A stretch of DNA of 64,000 nt from Cohaesibacter intestini (GTDB taxonomy: Bacteria; Pseudomonadota; Alphaproteobacteria; Rhizobiales; Cohaesibacteraceae): the NCBI RefSeq assembly GCF_003324485.1, contig NZ_QODK01000001.1, forward strand, positions 1,116,001-1,180,000, given 5' to 3'. Position 1 is the first letter of the stretch. Each line of letters begins with the position of its first letter. Positions 36,989 to 47,300 of the stretch are shown piece after piece. The notes beneath the pieces were generated by a model. That model ran no database searches. It was not told the origin of the DNA and was given only the letters and a program-made list of their open reading frames with translations. The position numbers and the translations under genes are program-made.

Positions 36989-37036
36989 GAAACATATGTT
37001 TCAAGTGTTGACTTTGTGGGGCACAATTGAAATTTT
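36989..37036. promoter_or_regulatory. RpiR-regulator operator candidate in the divergent promoter
   Basis: GAAACATATGTTTC (36989-37002) is a perfect 14-bp palindrome in the 193-nt gap between the aminotransferase and the regulator gene. TTGACT (37008-37013) directly to its right is a good -35 for the regulator, though the -10 (AATTTT near 37031) is weak. Such a dyad beside the regulator's own promoter fits autoregulation and control of both arms. Confidence 0.6.
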
Positions 37037-37098
37037 AGTGAATAGATCATTGCCTGAATGCAGGGTTCGATCATACGGGGAGTGAAACACTGGACGCA

Positions 37099-37956
37099 TT
37101 GTCGATAAAGGATCGGATTGCCGGCCATTATGGGGAGCTGAGCGAGCGGCTGCGACAGGCCGCGGACTATGTGGCTGCCCATGAAATGGAGGTTGCGACC
37201 TATTCTCTGCGGGCGGTTTCCGGTCGGGCGGGATTGGCTCCAGCGACCTTCACGCGGTTGTCTCAGGCGCTTGGCTTTGCCAATTATGAAGAGATGCGGG
37301 ATCTGTGTCGGGCTGCTGTGGGGCGCCAAGCGCTGAGTTTTGCACAGCGTGCAGATCTTCTTGTGCAAGAACAGCATGGAGCGGATGCTCCAACTTTTTT
37401 TGATCGGCAAGTGTCTGCCTGCCTCAACAATATCAGCATGATGGGCAGTGAGCTTGACAGGGAGCGTCTGTTCGATGTGGTCAAGACTCTCGATGCCGCG
37501 CGCGAGGTGCATCTGTTTGGTGCCTTCAGCTCCTCAGGGCTCATCGAGTATTTTGCCTATCTGGCCCGGTATTTTGCCAAAAACTGGCGGGTTGCAGGAC
37601 GTATGGGTGCGTCTCTGAGTTCGTCTCTGGTCGGTCTTTCGGAAGAGGACGCCCTGATCATCATCACCAAGTCGCCCTATGCCAGACGATCGATCCTTGC
37701 GGCTCAGATGGCTCATGAGGCTGGTGCGTATGTCTTTGTAATAACGGATAAACATTCCTGTCCGGCGCTCGAATTTTCCTCCTCCTATTTCATTGTACCG
37801 ACCGATAGTCCGCAATTCTTCTCTTCTTATGCAGCCACTCTTGTGCTAATTGAAACTATAGTCGGAATGTTGGTTCATCGCGCCGGCAAAGAAGCGCGTG
37901 CGCGAATAGAAGAAGTCGAAACCCGAAACCATCTCAATGGTGAGTTTTGGGATTAA
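37099..37956 (+). CDS. MurR/RpiR-family transcriptional regulator
   Basis: A 285-residue regulator: an N-terminal HTH_6 domain (about 1-77, with the family block LAPATFTRLSQALGFANYEEMR) and a C-terminal SIS domain (about 120-255, HLFGAFSSSGLIEYFAYLARYF onwards) that usually binds a phosphosugar or related ligand. The annotated start is TTG 37099, 16 nt after GGGGAG; an in-frame CTG at 37090 has better spacing (7 nt). No ATG or GTG fits, so translation probably starts at a rare codon. It sits between the AT/BKACE pair and the TRAP genes and likely controls both. Confidence 0.88.
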   Translation: MSIKDRIAGHYGELSERLRQAADYVAAHEMEVATYSLRAVSGRAGLAPATFTRLSQALGFANYEEMRDLCRAAVGRQALSFAQRADLLVQEQHGADAPTFFDRQVSACLNNISMMGSELDRERLFDVVKTLDAAREVHLFGAFSSSGLIEYFAYLARYFAKNWRVAGRMGASLSSSLVGLSEEDALIIITKSPYARRSILAAQMAHEAGAYVFVITDKHSCPALEFSSSYFIVPTDSPQFFSSYAATLVLIETIVGMLVHRAGKEARARIEEVETRNHLNGEFWD

Positions 37957-37995
37957 AATAAGCACACTGGACCTTTTCAACTCAGGGAGAACAAT

Positions 37996-38964
37996 ATGTT
38001 GAAAAAAGTAACCTTGACGGCCGCTGCACTCGCAGCCGGTGTCACCTTCTCGCCAGCCGCTTTTGCTGAAGAGTTCATCACCATTGGTACCGGTGGCGTA
38101 ACCGGCGTTTACTACCCGACCGGTGGTGCGATCTGCCGTCTGGTCAACAAGGGCCGCAAAGAACATGGTGTTCGTTGTTCCGTCGAATCCACCGGTGGTT
38201 CCGTATACAACATCAACACCATCCGCGAAGGCGAGCTGGAATTCGGCGTTGCCCAGTCCGACTGGCAGTATCATGCTTACAACGGCACCTCCAAGTTTGA
38301 GGATAAAGGCAAGTTTGAAGACCTGCGCGCTGTCTTCTCCGTGCATCCCGAGCCATTCACCGTGGTTGCCCGTGCCGATTCCGGCGTCAAGTCCTTCCAG
38401 GACCTGAAAGGCAAGCGCGTCAATATTGGTAACCCTGGCTCCGGTCAGCGCGGGACCATGGAAGTCCTGATGGAAGCTTTGGGCTGGACGACCGAAGACT
38501 TCGCTCTGGCAACCGAGCTGAAAGCGGCTGAACAGTCTGCTGCCCTGTGTGACAACCAGATCGATGCCATGGTTTACACCGTTGGTCACCCATCCGGTTC
38601 CATTCAGGAAGCAACCACCGCCTGTGATTCCGTTTTGGTGACCGTTGATGGTGCTGCTGTCGAAAAACTGATCGGTGACAACAGCTACTACCGCACCGCG
38701 ACCATTCCAGGCGGCATGTATCGTGGCAATGATGCAGACACCAAAACCTTCGGTGTTGGCGCGACCTTCGTGACCTCTGCCAAAGTTTCTGAAGACACCG
38801 TTTACACCTTGGTAAAATCCGTCTTTGAAAACTTCGATGCCTTCAAGAAGCTGCATCCTGCTTTTGCCAACCTGAAGCCTGAAGAAATGGCAAAAGACGG
38901 TCTGTCTGCTCCTCTGCATGCAGGCGCTGCAAAATATTACAAAGAAAAAGGCTGGATTAAATAA
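37996..38964 (+). CDS. TAXI-family TRAP transporter substrate-binding protein
   Basis: A 322-residue periplasmic binding protein with a signal peptide (about 1-24, AFA-EEF) and the TAXI family opening [20 protein letters not shown]. It delivers a solute, often an organic or amino acid, to a fused TRAP permease. The gene has highly biased codons, implying abundant expression. It starts 39 nt after the regulator and ends in an intrinsic terminator before the permease gene. Confidence 0.93.
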   Translation: MLKKVTLTAAALAAGVTFSPAAFAEEFITIGTGGVTGVYYPTGGAICRLVNKGRKEHGVRCSVESTGGSVYNINTIREGELEFGVAQSDWQYHAYNGTSKFEDKGKFEDLRAVFSVHPEPFTVVARADSGVKSFQDLKGKRVNIGNPGSGQRGTMEVLMEALGWTTEDFALATELKAAEQSAALCDNQIDAMVYTVGHPSGSIQEATTACDSVLVTVDGAAVEKLIGDNSYYRTATIPGGMYRGNDADTKTFGVGATFVTSAKVSEDTVYTLVKSVFENFDAFKKLHPAFANLKPEEMAKDGLSAPLHAGAAKYYKEKGWIK

Positions 38965-38979
38965 TCCATTTTGATGCCG

Positions 38980-39012
38980 GGCTTCGGGACAGTCAGTCCC
39001 GGAGCCTTTTTT
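38980..39012 (+). terminator. Intrinsic terminator/attenuator between TAXI binding protein and permease
   Basis: An 11-bp stem GGCTTCGGGAC / GTCCCGGAGCC (one T-G pair), loop AGTCA, then TTTTTT, 15 nt after the binding-protein stop. The remaining 269 nt before the permease show no gene; they may carry a second promoter. Confidence 0.88.
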
Positions 39013-39281
39013 CGTTTAACAGAAGTGGACAGCACATCCTGATTGCGTGCTGACTCCCACTCGATACGATGCTGTTGCAGACTGAGGTGTGACATTCCGC
39101 GGCCTCTGCATGCCTTTCATGCTTGTCATTGTGACCCTTTTCGGGTCTGTCCGGGGGATCCGTTCTGGTTGATCTCCGGTGGCGCGCTCGCATGATGGCC
39201 AGAGACATATGCCCTGCGGTGAGAATCTCCTGACGATTCTCTGGTCAGCCGCGCTGTTGTGACGGCAGGGAGCTGTTTGAA

Positions 39282-41894
39282 ATGTCACAAAAAAAGGAAA
39301 GCGGGCGTCCCCTTTCTGAAGAAGAACTTCAGGAACTGGTCGCGTCCACCGATGCCGGTTCGCGTAATCCCGTCGGCGCGGTGGGGACCTTCCTCGCAGC
39401 CGTCGCTCTCATTTGGTCTCTCTTTCAGGTCGTTCTGGCCTCTCCGATCTCCAATTATGTTCTGCCCGGCGATCTGATCAACAACTCCCGACAGTTCCAT
39501 CTGGCCTTCGCGATCTTTCTCGCTTATATGGCCTATCCTGCGCTGTCCTCGAGCCCACGCCATCACATTCCGGTCCAGGACTGGTTTTTCTCGCTGGCTG
39601 GTGCCTTCATCGCGCTCTATGGCTTCTTCATGTATCAAAAGATCGTCGACAATGGCGGTCTGGCCGACGATATGGACAAATGGTTCGCGCTGGCAGGTCT
39701 GCTTCTGCTGTTTGAAGCCGCCCGGCGTGCGCTTGGGCCGGCCATGGCGATCATTGCAACGATCTTCCTGTTCTATGTCTTTTTCGGAGCGTCGGAATGG
39801 ATGCCCGAGGTGATCCGCTGGAAAGGCGCGTCTCTCAAGAAAGCCATGAGCCATATGTGGATCACTTCTGAAGGTGTGTTCGGTATTGCGCTTGGGGTTT
39901 CAACCAAATTTGTCTTCCTGTTCGTGCTGTTCGGCGCCTTGCTCGACAAGGCCGGTGCGGGCAACTATTTCATCAAGATGGCCTTTGCCGCGTTGGGGCA
40001 CCTCAAGGGTGGTCCGGCGAAAGCCGCCGTTGTCGGCTCCGGTGCAACAGGCCTGATTTCCGGCTCGTCGATCGCCAACGTGGTGACGACCGGTACCTTC
40101 ACCATTCCGCTGATGAAACGGGTGGGCTTCACCTCCGAGCAGGCCGGTTCTGTTGAGGTGGCCTCATCGGTCAATGGTCAGATCATGCCGCCGGTGATGG
40201 GGGCTGCTGCCTTCCTGATGGTGGAATATGTCGGCATTTCCTATGTCGAGGTGATCACCCATGCCTTCCTGCCTGCGATCATTTCCTATATCGCTCTGGT
40301 CTATATCGTCCATCTCGAAGCGGTGAAACGCAATATGCCGACCCTTGGCAACAAGAGCGTTTCGACCCTGCGGACGGTGCTTGGCATGTTTGCCTTCTTC
40401 TTCTGCTTTGCAGCCATTTGCTATGGAATCAAGTTCCCGATTGCGTGGATTTCGGCAGCTGTGCCCGATGGGGCTAGCTGGGTTCTGGCGCTTCTGGTCT
40501 TTGTGGCTTATGTGGTGCTGCTGAAATTTGCTGCGACCGTAGAAGACCTGCATCCGGATGATCCGAACGCCAAGGAAGTTGTGCTGCCGGAAATGTCCGA
40601 GATCTACAAGTCCGGTCTCTACTATCTGCTGCCGATCGTTGTGCTGGTTTACTTCCTGATGATCGAGCAGAAATCACCGGGTCTGTCGGCCTTCTGGGCA
40701 ACGGCCCTGTTGTTTGTCATCCTTCTGACCCAGCGGCCGCTGAAGGCGATTTTCCGCGGGGAAAGTGCCACCGCCAATGTCTTCGCCGAAGGGGTCAAGG
40801 ATCTGGGTAGCGGCCTGATTGACGGTGCGCGCAACATGATCGGCATTGGTCTGGCGACCGCGACTGCCGGGGTGATTGTTGGCACCGTGACGCTGACCGG
40901 TATCGGTCAGGTGATGGCCGATCTCGTCGAGCTGATCTCCGGTGGCAACCTTGTCTTGATGCTGATTTTTGTCGGCATGCTGTCGCTGGTGCTTGGCATG
41001 GGGCTGCCGACCACCGCCAACTATATCGTCGTCTCCTCGCTGATGGCCGGGGTTGTGGTGTCGCTTGGGGAGCAAAGCGGGCTTGTTGTACCGTTGATTG
41101 CCGTGCATTTGTTCGTCTTCTATTTCGGCATCATGGCGGATGTGACGCCGCCGGTGGGGCTTGCCTCCTTCGCGGCGGCGGCGGTGTCCGGCGGGGATGC
41201 GATCAAGACTGGCTTCACAGCCTTCTTCTATTCCCTGCGTACGGTGGCTCTGCCCTTCGTCTTCATCTTCAACACCGATCTGTTGTTGATTGATGTGACC
41301 TGGTATCAGGGCATTCTGGTCTTCATCATCGCGACGATAGCCATTCTGGTCTTCACAGCCGGAACGATGGGGCATTTTGTTACCAAAAGCCGGATCTATG
41401 AAAGCGTTGCACTGGTGCTGATTGCTTTCGTGCTGTTTCGTCCGGACTATTTCATCAATCACCTGCAACCACCTTATGAGAAGGTTGAACCTGCTGCCAT
41501 TTCCGAGACCTTCGGGACCTTGCACAAAGGTGGCGAGTTGCGTCTGGTGGTGTCTGGACCGGATTTCGATACCAGCCAGATCAAGGAAACCACGCTTGTG
41601 CTGGAAGCTGGCGATGAGCAGGGCGGCGATGCCCGTTTGTCGGCCGCCGGTCTGACCCTGATGGATGAGGATGGGGTGACCAAGATGGATGAACCATTCC
41701 CGGGCACGCCCCTATTTGAAAAAATGAACTCGTTTGACTTCTATGGCGACGATCCAGTGGTGATCAAATCCGCCAAGGTCAAGGCAGATCAATTGCCCAA
41801 GGAGTTGGTCTTCATTCCGGGCCTTTTGCTGCTTGGTCTGGTCTATATGTTGCAGCGGGCGCGTGTACGCCGTGAGGAGGAGACTGCGTCATGA
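39282..41894 (+). CDS. Fused TRAP transporter permease (DctQM type, TAXI system)
   Basis: An 870-residue inner-membrane protein uniting the small (DctQ-like, N-terminal about 30-190) and large (DctM-like) TRAP permease parts, as is normal in TAXI systems. The DctM signature regions GSSIANVVTTGTFTIPLMKR and GMGLPTTANYIVVSSLMAG are visible. The C-terminal 130 residues form an extra soluble, partly Asp/Gly-rich segment between TM helices. It is driven by Na+ or proton gradients. GGGAG lies 10 nt upstream. Its stop overlaps uspA by 4 nt. Confidence 0.93.
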   Translation: MSQKKESGRPLSEEELQELVASTDAGSRNPVGAVGTFLAAVALIWSLFQVVLASPISNYVLPGDLINNSRQFHLAFAIFLAYMAYPALSSSPRHHIPVQDWFFSLAGAFIALYGFFMYQKIVDNGGLADDMDKWFALAGLLLLFEAARRALGPAMAIIATIFLFYVFFGASEWMPEVIRWKGASLKKAMSHMWITSEGVFGIALGVSTKFVFLFVLFGALLDKAGAGNYFIKMAFAALGHLKGGPAKAAVVGSGATGLISGSSIANVVTTGTFTIPLMKRVGFTSEQAGSVEVASSVNGQIMPPVMGAAAFLMVEYVGISYVEVITHAFLPAIISYIALVYIVHLEAVKRNMPTLGNKSVSTLRTVLGMFAFFFCFAAICYGIKFPIAWISAAVPDGASWVLALLVFVAYVVLLKFAATVEDLHPDDPNAKEVVLPEMSEIYKSGLYYLLPIVVLVYFLMIEQKSPGLSAFWATALLFVILLTQRPLKAIFRGESATANVFAEGVKDLGSGLIDGARNMIGIGLATATAGVIVGTVTLTGIGQVMADLVELISGGNLVLMLIFVGMLSLVLGMGLPTTANYIVVSSLMAGVVVSLGEQSGLVVPLIAVHLFVFYFGIMADVTPPVGLASFAAAAVSGGDAIKTGFTAFFYSLRTVALPFVFIFNTDLLLIDVTWYQGILVFIIATIAILVFTAGTMGHFVTKSRIYESVALVLIAFVLFRPDYFINHLQPPYEKVEPAAISETFGTLHKGGELRLVVSGPDFDTSQIKETTLVLEAGDEQGGDARLSAAGLTLMDEDGVTKMDEPFPGTPLFEKMNSFDFYGDDPVVIKSAKVKADQLPKELVFIPGLLLLGLVYMLQRARVRREEETAS

Positions 41895-42325
41895 TTAAAT
41901 CAGTTCTATGTGCTCTGGATATCAGTCAGGACAATGACATCGAGGTGCTGCGCAAGGCAGACAAGCTGGCGCGGCTCGACGATGCAAGCCTTGATGTGGT
42001 GACGGTTGTGCCGAATTTCGGCATGACCCTCGTGAGTTCCTATTTTGATGACAATTTCCAGAAGCAGGCGGTCAAGGAAGCCAAGGATCGGCTGCGCGAA
42101 CGGGTCGGGTCCATTCTCGGTGAGGAGCGGAATGAGGAAATCCGCCACATCGTGGCCACCGGGTCGGTCTATGAGGAAATTCTAGAGCTTGCCGAGCAAA
42201 CCGATATCGATCTGATCGTCATCGGGGCGCACAAGCCGGACTTGCGTGAATATCTACTGGGACCGAATGCGGCGCGCGTCGTGCGTCACTCCAATTGTTC
42301 GGTCTATGTGGTCCGCAACAAATAG
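41891..42325 (+). CDS. UspA-family protein linked to the TRAP permease
   Basis: A 144-residue universal-stress-protein domain with the ATP-binding loop IGAHKPDLREYLLGPNAARVVRHSNCSVYVV at the C-terminus. Similar UspA proteins (TeaD) bind ATP and tune their TRAP transporter. ATGA overlaps the permease stop, so it is co-translated. It is last in the operon, followed by an intrinsic terminator. Confidence 0.9.
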   Translation: MIKSVLCALDISQDNDIEVLRKADKLARLDDASLDVVTVVPNFGMTLVSSYFDDNFQKQAVKEAKDRLRERVGSILGEERNEEIRHIVATGSVYEEILELAEQTDIDLIVIGAHKPDLREYLLGPNAARVVRHSNCSVYVVRNK

Positions 42326-42349
42326 AGCGCCCGATTAAGGACAAAAAAG

Positions 42350-42382
42350 AAAGGCCACCCCATTCTCCGGGGTGGCCTTTTG
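42350..42382. terminator. Bidirectional intrinsic terminator
   Basis: A 12-bp perfect stem AAAGGCCACCCC / GGGGTGGCCTTT with an A run on the left and TTTT on the right ends the TRAP operon and, from the other side, mgsA. Confidence 0.9.
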
Positions 42383-42404
42383 CGTTAGTCGCCATGACAG
42401 GGGG

Positions 42405-42839
42405 TTATTGGGCGGCTTCGATCGAGCCATAATGGGTTTCGACCAGCCCCTTCATGATATAGTTGGCCGACGTTCCGCTGCAGGCCATCGGCAGGTCATA
42501 GACAATGGCGAGACGGTTCAGGGCCTTCACATCCACATCGTGGGGCATCGGGGACAGGGGATCGACAAAGAAGATGAGGCCGTCGAGTCGTTTCTCGGCA
42601 ATCATTGCGCCGATCTGCTGGTCGCCTCCAAGGGGACCGGAGAAGAGCGGCTGCAGATTGAGGCTTGGATAGGCTTTGAGAATGCGGCCACCAGTGGTGC
42701 CTGTCGCAAAGAGTTGCGCCTTTTCAAGCAGGGAGAGATGTTCTCCGACCCAGTCGATCATGTCATCTTTTTTGGCGTCATGAGCAACCAGGGCAATGCG
42801 CAAGATGTCTTTGCCCGACTGGTTCTGTGTCTCTTGCAT
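42405..42839 (-). CDS. mgsA: Methylglyoxal synthase
   Basis: A 144-residue enzyme turning dihydroxyacetone phosphate into methylglyoxal and phosphate, a glycolytic bypass under phosphate limitation. Active-site residues His20 (VAHDAKKDD), Asp73 ([12 protein letters not shown]) and His100 (MPHDVDV) match His19, Asp71 and His98 of the E. coli enzyme, and GTTGG binds phosphate. Start ATG 42837-42839 has AGGA 10 nt upstream and gives the family length; a longer in-frame start at 42983 would add 48 unrelated residues. Confidence 0.93.
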   Translation of the reverse strand: MQETQNQSGKDILRIALVAHDAKKDDMIDWVGEHLSLLEKAQLFATGTTGGRILKAYPSLNLQPLFSGPLGGDQQIGAMIAEKRLDGLIFFVDPLSPMPHDVDVKALNRLAIVYDLPMACSGTSANYIMKGLVETHYGSIEAAQ

Positions 42840-43104
42840 GGATCTTGTGTCCTTTAGCCGTTTGGCGACCGACAACAGGAATGATGACCGCCGCATAAGG
42901 CATGCCAGAGCGGTCCTGCCGGTCTTGGAAACCGGGCGCAGTCTAGCGGCATTCGGCGTCGCCTGTCCAGAGCCGGTGGCCACTCACCACAGGGTCAAAT
43001 GAGAGACGGATTGCCGCGATTGCCTTTGGCTTTCAGGTATATATGGCATGGCCAGATCTATCGACAGGGCGGACCTGGTATCCTTGCAAGACATCACAAG
43101 CCGG

Positions 43105-44061
43105 TCAGTATGGGCCGGGCATCGGGCGGGGGCGGCGTGTTGGACGGTCAAAGATCTTGCGACCGAACAAGGAGGCCGTCAGGTCGGTCAACAATTCCGC
43201 CGTCTTGCCACGATGGTCAAGGAAGGGATTGAGTTCAACCAGATCGAGCGAGGTGACGCATTCGCTTTCATGGAGCATTTCCATGATCAGATGAGCCTCG
43301 CGGAAGGTGGCGCCACCGGGAACCGTGGTGCCCACGGCAGGGGCAATGCTCGGGTCGAGAAAATCGACATCGAGGCTGACATGCAGCATGGCTTTGCGGG
43401 CCTTGATCTCATCGAGCATCTGCTGCAAAGGCTGCATGACGCCAACCTCGTCAAGGACACGCATATCATGGACATGGACCCCGTGGGACTTGAGCAACTC
43501 GCGTTCCTGCCGATCGACGCTGCGAATGCCCATCATATGAACCTGTGTCGGGTCCACCGGATGGGCAAGCGGTGCGGCATATACGCCTTCAATGGCCTTA
43601 AGGCCGCAGAAGGCCGCGACCGACATGCCATGCATGTTGCCGGAGTCCGAAGTTTGGGGAATGTTGAAATCCGGATGAGCATCCAGCCAGAGCACATAAA
43701 GCGCACGGTCACACTCCGCCGCGTGACGGACCATGCCGGCAACAGAGCCCATCGACAGGGAATGATCCCCGCCCAGAAAAATCGGAAAACTATCCTTCGC
43801 CATCGCATAGGCCTGATCGGCAAGGGAGCGGGTCCAGTTGGCAATCTGTTTGAAATTATTGGCATTTCCCTTGGTAGGGGGTGTCGCCTCTAGGCTGGTC
43901 GGGGTGAGATTGCCATGATCAATGCAGGCAAAGCCCAGACCCGTCAGGGTTTCAACGATGCCTGCGGTGCGCAGGGCGTCGGGGCCCATAAGGCAGCCCT
44001 TTTCATGGGTGCCATCTTGCACCGGAACACCTAGAAGGCCAATCGATTGACGCTCGAACAT
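43105..44061 (-). CDS. rocF: Arginase
   Basis: A 318-residue ureohydrolase splitting L-arginine to ornithine and urea. The dimanganese ligands are all present: His100 (GGDHS), Asp127, His129 and Asp131 (WLDAHPDFN), Asp231 and Asp233 (SLDVDFLDP). The ELNPFLD motif of arginases is near the C-terminus. Agmatinase is the alternative, but the length and the SSGNMHGM-like loop (DSGNMHGM) favour arginase. It is monocistronic. I see nothing in the 265-nt gap to mgsA. Confidence 0.92.
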   Translation of the reverse strand: MFERQSIGLLGVPVQDGTHEKGCLMGPDALRTAGIVETLTGLGFACIDHGNLTPTSLEATPPTKGNANNFKQIANWTRSLADQAYAMAKDSFPIFLGGDHSLSMGSVAGMVRHAAECDRALYVLWLDAHPDFNIPQTSDSGNMHGMSVAAFCGLKAIEGVYAAPLAHPVDPTQVHMMGIRSVDRQERELLKSHGVHVHDMRVLDEVGVMQPLQQMLDEIKARKAMLHVSLDVDFLDPSIAPAVGTTVPGGATFREAHLIMEMLHESECVTSLDLVELNPFLDHRGKTAELLTDLTASLFGRKIFDRPTRRPRPMPGPY

Positions 44062-44261
44062 TGTATCGCTTTACCCCTGAAACTGCGTGGCGTGCCAGTG
44101 CTGCCTATATCCGGAATGGGTCGGAGTTGAGGTGCGCGTCCACTGCATGGTTGCGGATAGGGTCAATTATTCCGACCGGGGCGCCAATCTGAAGGCAACA
44201 AGTGTGGTAAATTTGATAGGACTTCTGGCGATTTGCGTCACTGGATTGTGCAAATTGACAG

Positions 44262-44301
44262 CCTGACAAGAGGGCCGCAAAGCGACGCCCCTCTTGTCAG
44301 G
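44262..44301 (-). terminator. Long hairpin downstream of the AsmA gene
   Basis: A perfect 13-bp stem CCTGACAAGAGGG / CCCTCTTGTCAGG with a 14-nt loop lies 11 nt past the minus-strand stop of the AsmA-family gene. No strong T tract follows on that strand, so it may be a Rho-assisted or 3'-protecting hairpin. Confidence 0.6.
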
Positions 44302-44312
44302 GATGGGACTGG

Positions 44313-47300
44313 TCAGTTGCCGAACAGGCCCTTGGTCAGATCTCGCAGCAATCTCTGCTCGACCGGCTGCTGTTGTTGCTGCTGGTTTTGATTTTGATTT
44401 TGCTGGGGCTGATTGTTGTTGCCTGATTGCGGCTTGAGGATCTTGTTGAGATCAATGCCCAACTTGTCCGACTGTTTCTGAATTTCCTTGGTGATGTTTT
44501 TCTCGACCCGCTGAAGGCCCTCGCTGGCCGCTTTGCCCGGCGCGCCGAGCTGTTGCAGGCCTTTGAAAATGGCGTCCGGATTTTCCAGAATGCCGGGAAT
44601 GTCAGGATAGATGCGTGGTTTGGTTAGCTTGCCCTTGATGATAATCGGGATCGGAACCCCTTGCGCATCAACCAGACCGCCCTGTCCCTTGAGGGTGGTG
44701 GACAGCTTTGGCGTTGCCTTATAGTCGATGCGGCTGTTGGGTAGATCGATCTGGCCCGTCCCTGCAAGGCGGAAGAGCGGGCTCAGCATCAACAGATCCT
44801 GATTGCTGACCATGCCATTGTTGAACTGGAAGCTGGCGGTCAGGGATGAGAAATCGGTGGTTTGGCTCTGGGATGTGGACCATCCCTCAAGAATGTTGCC
44901 GCTCAGGCGGCGCATCATTTGCGGGATGTTGATGCCACGGATCTGGCCGTCAAGCATTTCCAGTTTGGCAAAGCCATTGAGCTGGCGAATGATGTCGGCC
45001 TGACTGGCACCCTTGGCTGTCAGATCGAGGGTGACGCCGCCACGCCCGCTTAGGGCCTTCATGTCAATGCTGTCGCGCAGGAAGCCAGACATTTGCATGT
45101 TCGCCAAGGCGAAGTTGGCTGACAATTGCGCTGGCTTGGTGGCAGCATTGACGAAAAAGCCACCGGTTCCCTGACCTTCATACAGATTGAGGCGATCCAG
45201 CGAACCTGACAATTGCCCGTCTTTCAGGCGGACGGCCATTTGCACCGAGCCTGTCTTGATATCGCGGGCCACGAGGGACTTGGCGGACAGGGTGAGCTCG
45301 GCATTGACATTGTTAAGGCCAGAAAAGTCTATCGGGCTTGTGTCCCAGCCCTGCTGGGCCGTCTGTGTGGACGCGCGTGCCGTGCGGCCCTGACTCTTGC
45401 CGTCACCCATGAAGGGGGTGAGGTCCAGCGTTTCAAAGGCAAGGGCGCCATTGACCACAGGCTTGGCACCCGCTTGATAGGCGAGATTGCCACTGCCGCG
45501 GGATTGGCCCATGTGCAGCGACAGATTTTGCAGATTGGTCCTGTCACTCGACAGGGCAAGTTTGGTCGACAGGCTGATCGGCAGGTCTGGTGTGCCGCTG
45601 GTGACGGATTGCCCAAGCCAGCTGAGCAAGTTCCGGCTTGAGGGGCTCTTGATTGACAGGGTCGAGCCGGACAAGCTGACACTTGCCGGGTTTACCAGAC
45701 CGGAAAGGGCCAACGACAAGGGGCGGGCATCAACGGAGAGGCTTGCCGGGATTGGCTGTTGCCGCAGGGCTTCGGCCAGTCCAATGCGGCTTGAATAGCG
45801 GATCGTCTCGCCATTCCAGCCAAAGGCACCGGCTATGTCGATCGGTTGATCAAGGCTGGTGATTGTGACGCGGGAGGTGAGCTTGTCGATGGTGCCGGAT
45901 TCACGGCCCGGAATGGCGGCCTGTAAAGCCGGATTGGCGAGCTTGCCATTGGCCAGAGTGATCTGCCCGGCGAGATTGCCATTGTTGGCGATGGCGTCTG
46001 GCGTGAGGCCTTTGGCGGCAAAGTTGAGATCGGAAGAAATCATGCCTGACAGGGGGCTTGCCTGACCGGCCAGACGGGCAGCTTCCTGTATGTCGATCTG
46101 TTGCACCTTCAGTGAGCCATTCCACAGCAACTGTCCCAGATCTCCAGACAGGTTGGCTTGCAGATTGCCTTTGGCAAGGTTGGCGGATTTGAGGTCAAGA
46201 CGCATTTGCCCGTCGATGATCTGGGCCAGCAACTTCAATTGGCGCAGGCTCTTGCCCTGATAGGTTATCCGGCCAGCACGCAGATCGGCGGTCAGATCAA
46301 ATTCGCGCAAGGCCGAGAGGTCCGGTTCGGCTTGATCCGTCTCGTCTTGGCTCGCCTGTGCATTCGATGCTGCACCGCTGTTGTCCTTGTCGGCGAGCAA
46401 GGCATCGACATTGAAGGTCGGCATGTCCAGCGCAACGCGAATCAAGGGGCGGGTGAGGGACTCGTCGGTAAAGATGCGGGCGGCCCCATGGATGGCCTGA
46501 TCGTCAAAGGCGAGGTTGAGCGCGGGCAGGCGGATTTCATTGGCTAGCGCAACGAGCGAGCCATCGGCTTCGATCTTGCCGATGGAGAGGGGCGTGTTGG
46601 CGGCCCCGAGCCACTCAAACAATTGGGTGACGTTGCCTGCGTTGAACGCATAATTGGCAACCAGCAGCGCGTCGCCTTTCAGCGCCAGCTCGCCGATCAA
46701 TTTGGCTTTCAGCAGATCGTTGGTGACAGCAATAGTGAGGCCCGAGGAGCGACCGTTGACCGCATTGCGAACATTGGCAATCTCGCCGGAAAAGGCAATG
46801 TCTTGTTCTTTGAAGGGCAGTGAACCTTCAAGACTGGCCGCGCCGTCGAAGTCAGGCGCTCGCAGGGTCAGATCCAGTCCGGACAGCAGAGTGGTTTGAT
46901 GCCCGCCACCATCCATGCGGACGATCATGGCATTGCGCAGTCCCAATTGACGCAGGCTGAGTGCCGAAAGGTCAATCTCGTCGCCAGAGGACGAGGTGGC
47001 ATCGGATGTCGGGTCTGTCTCGGAAGGGGGGCTTGAGGTCTTTTGTGTCAGCGTCAGCACCGGATCAATCAGGGTGATGCCGGTGATGTCGGCCTTGCCC
47101 GAGAGAAGCGGCGACAGGGCGAGGGAAAAATCCAGCTGTCCAATGGCCACCAGCGGCTGATCATTTTGATCGCGCAGAGCGACCTTGTCTGCCGACAGGC
47201 GCAAACCGGTCAGGAGAGACAGGGACACATCGCCGGAAATGTCGAGCTTCATGCCGGATTGTTGTTGGACAAATTGCTGGACCTGACTTTTCAAAAAGTC

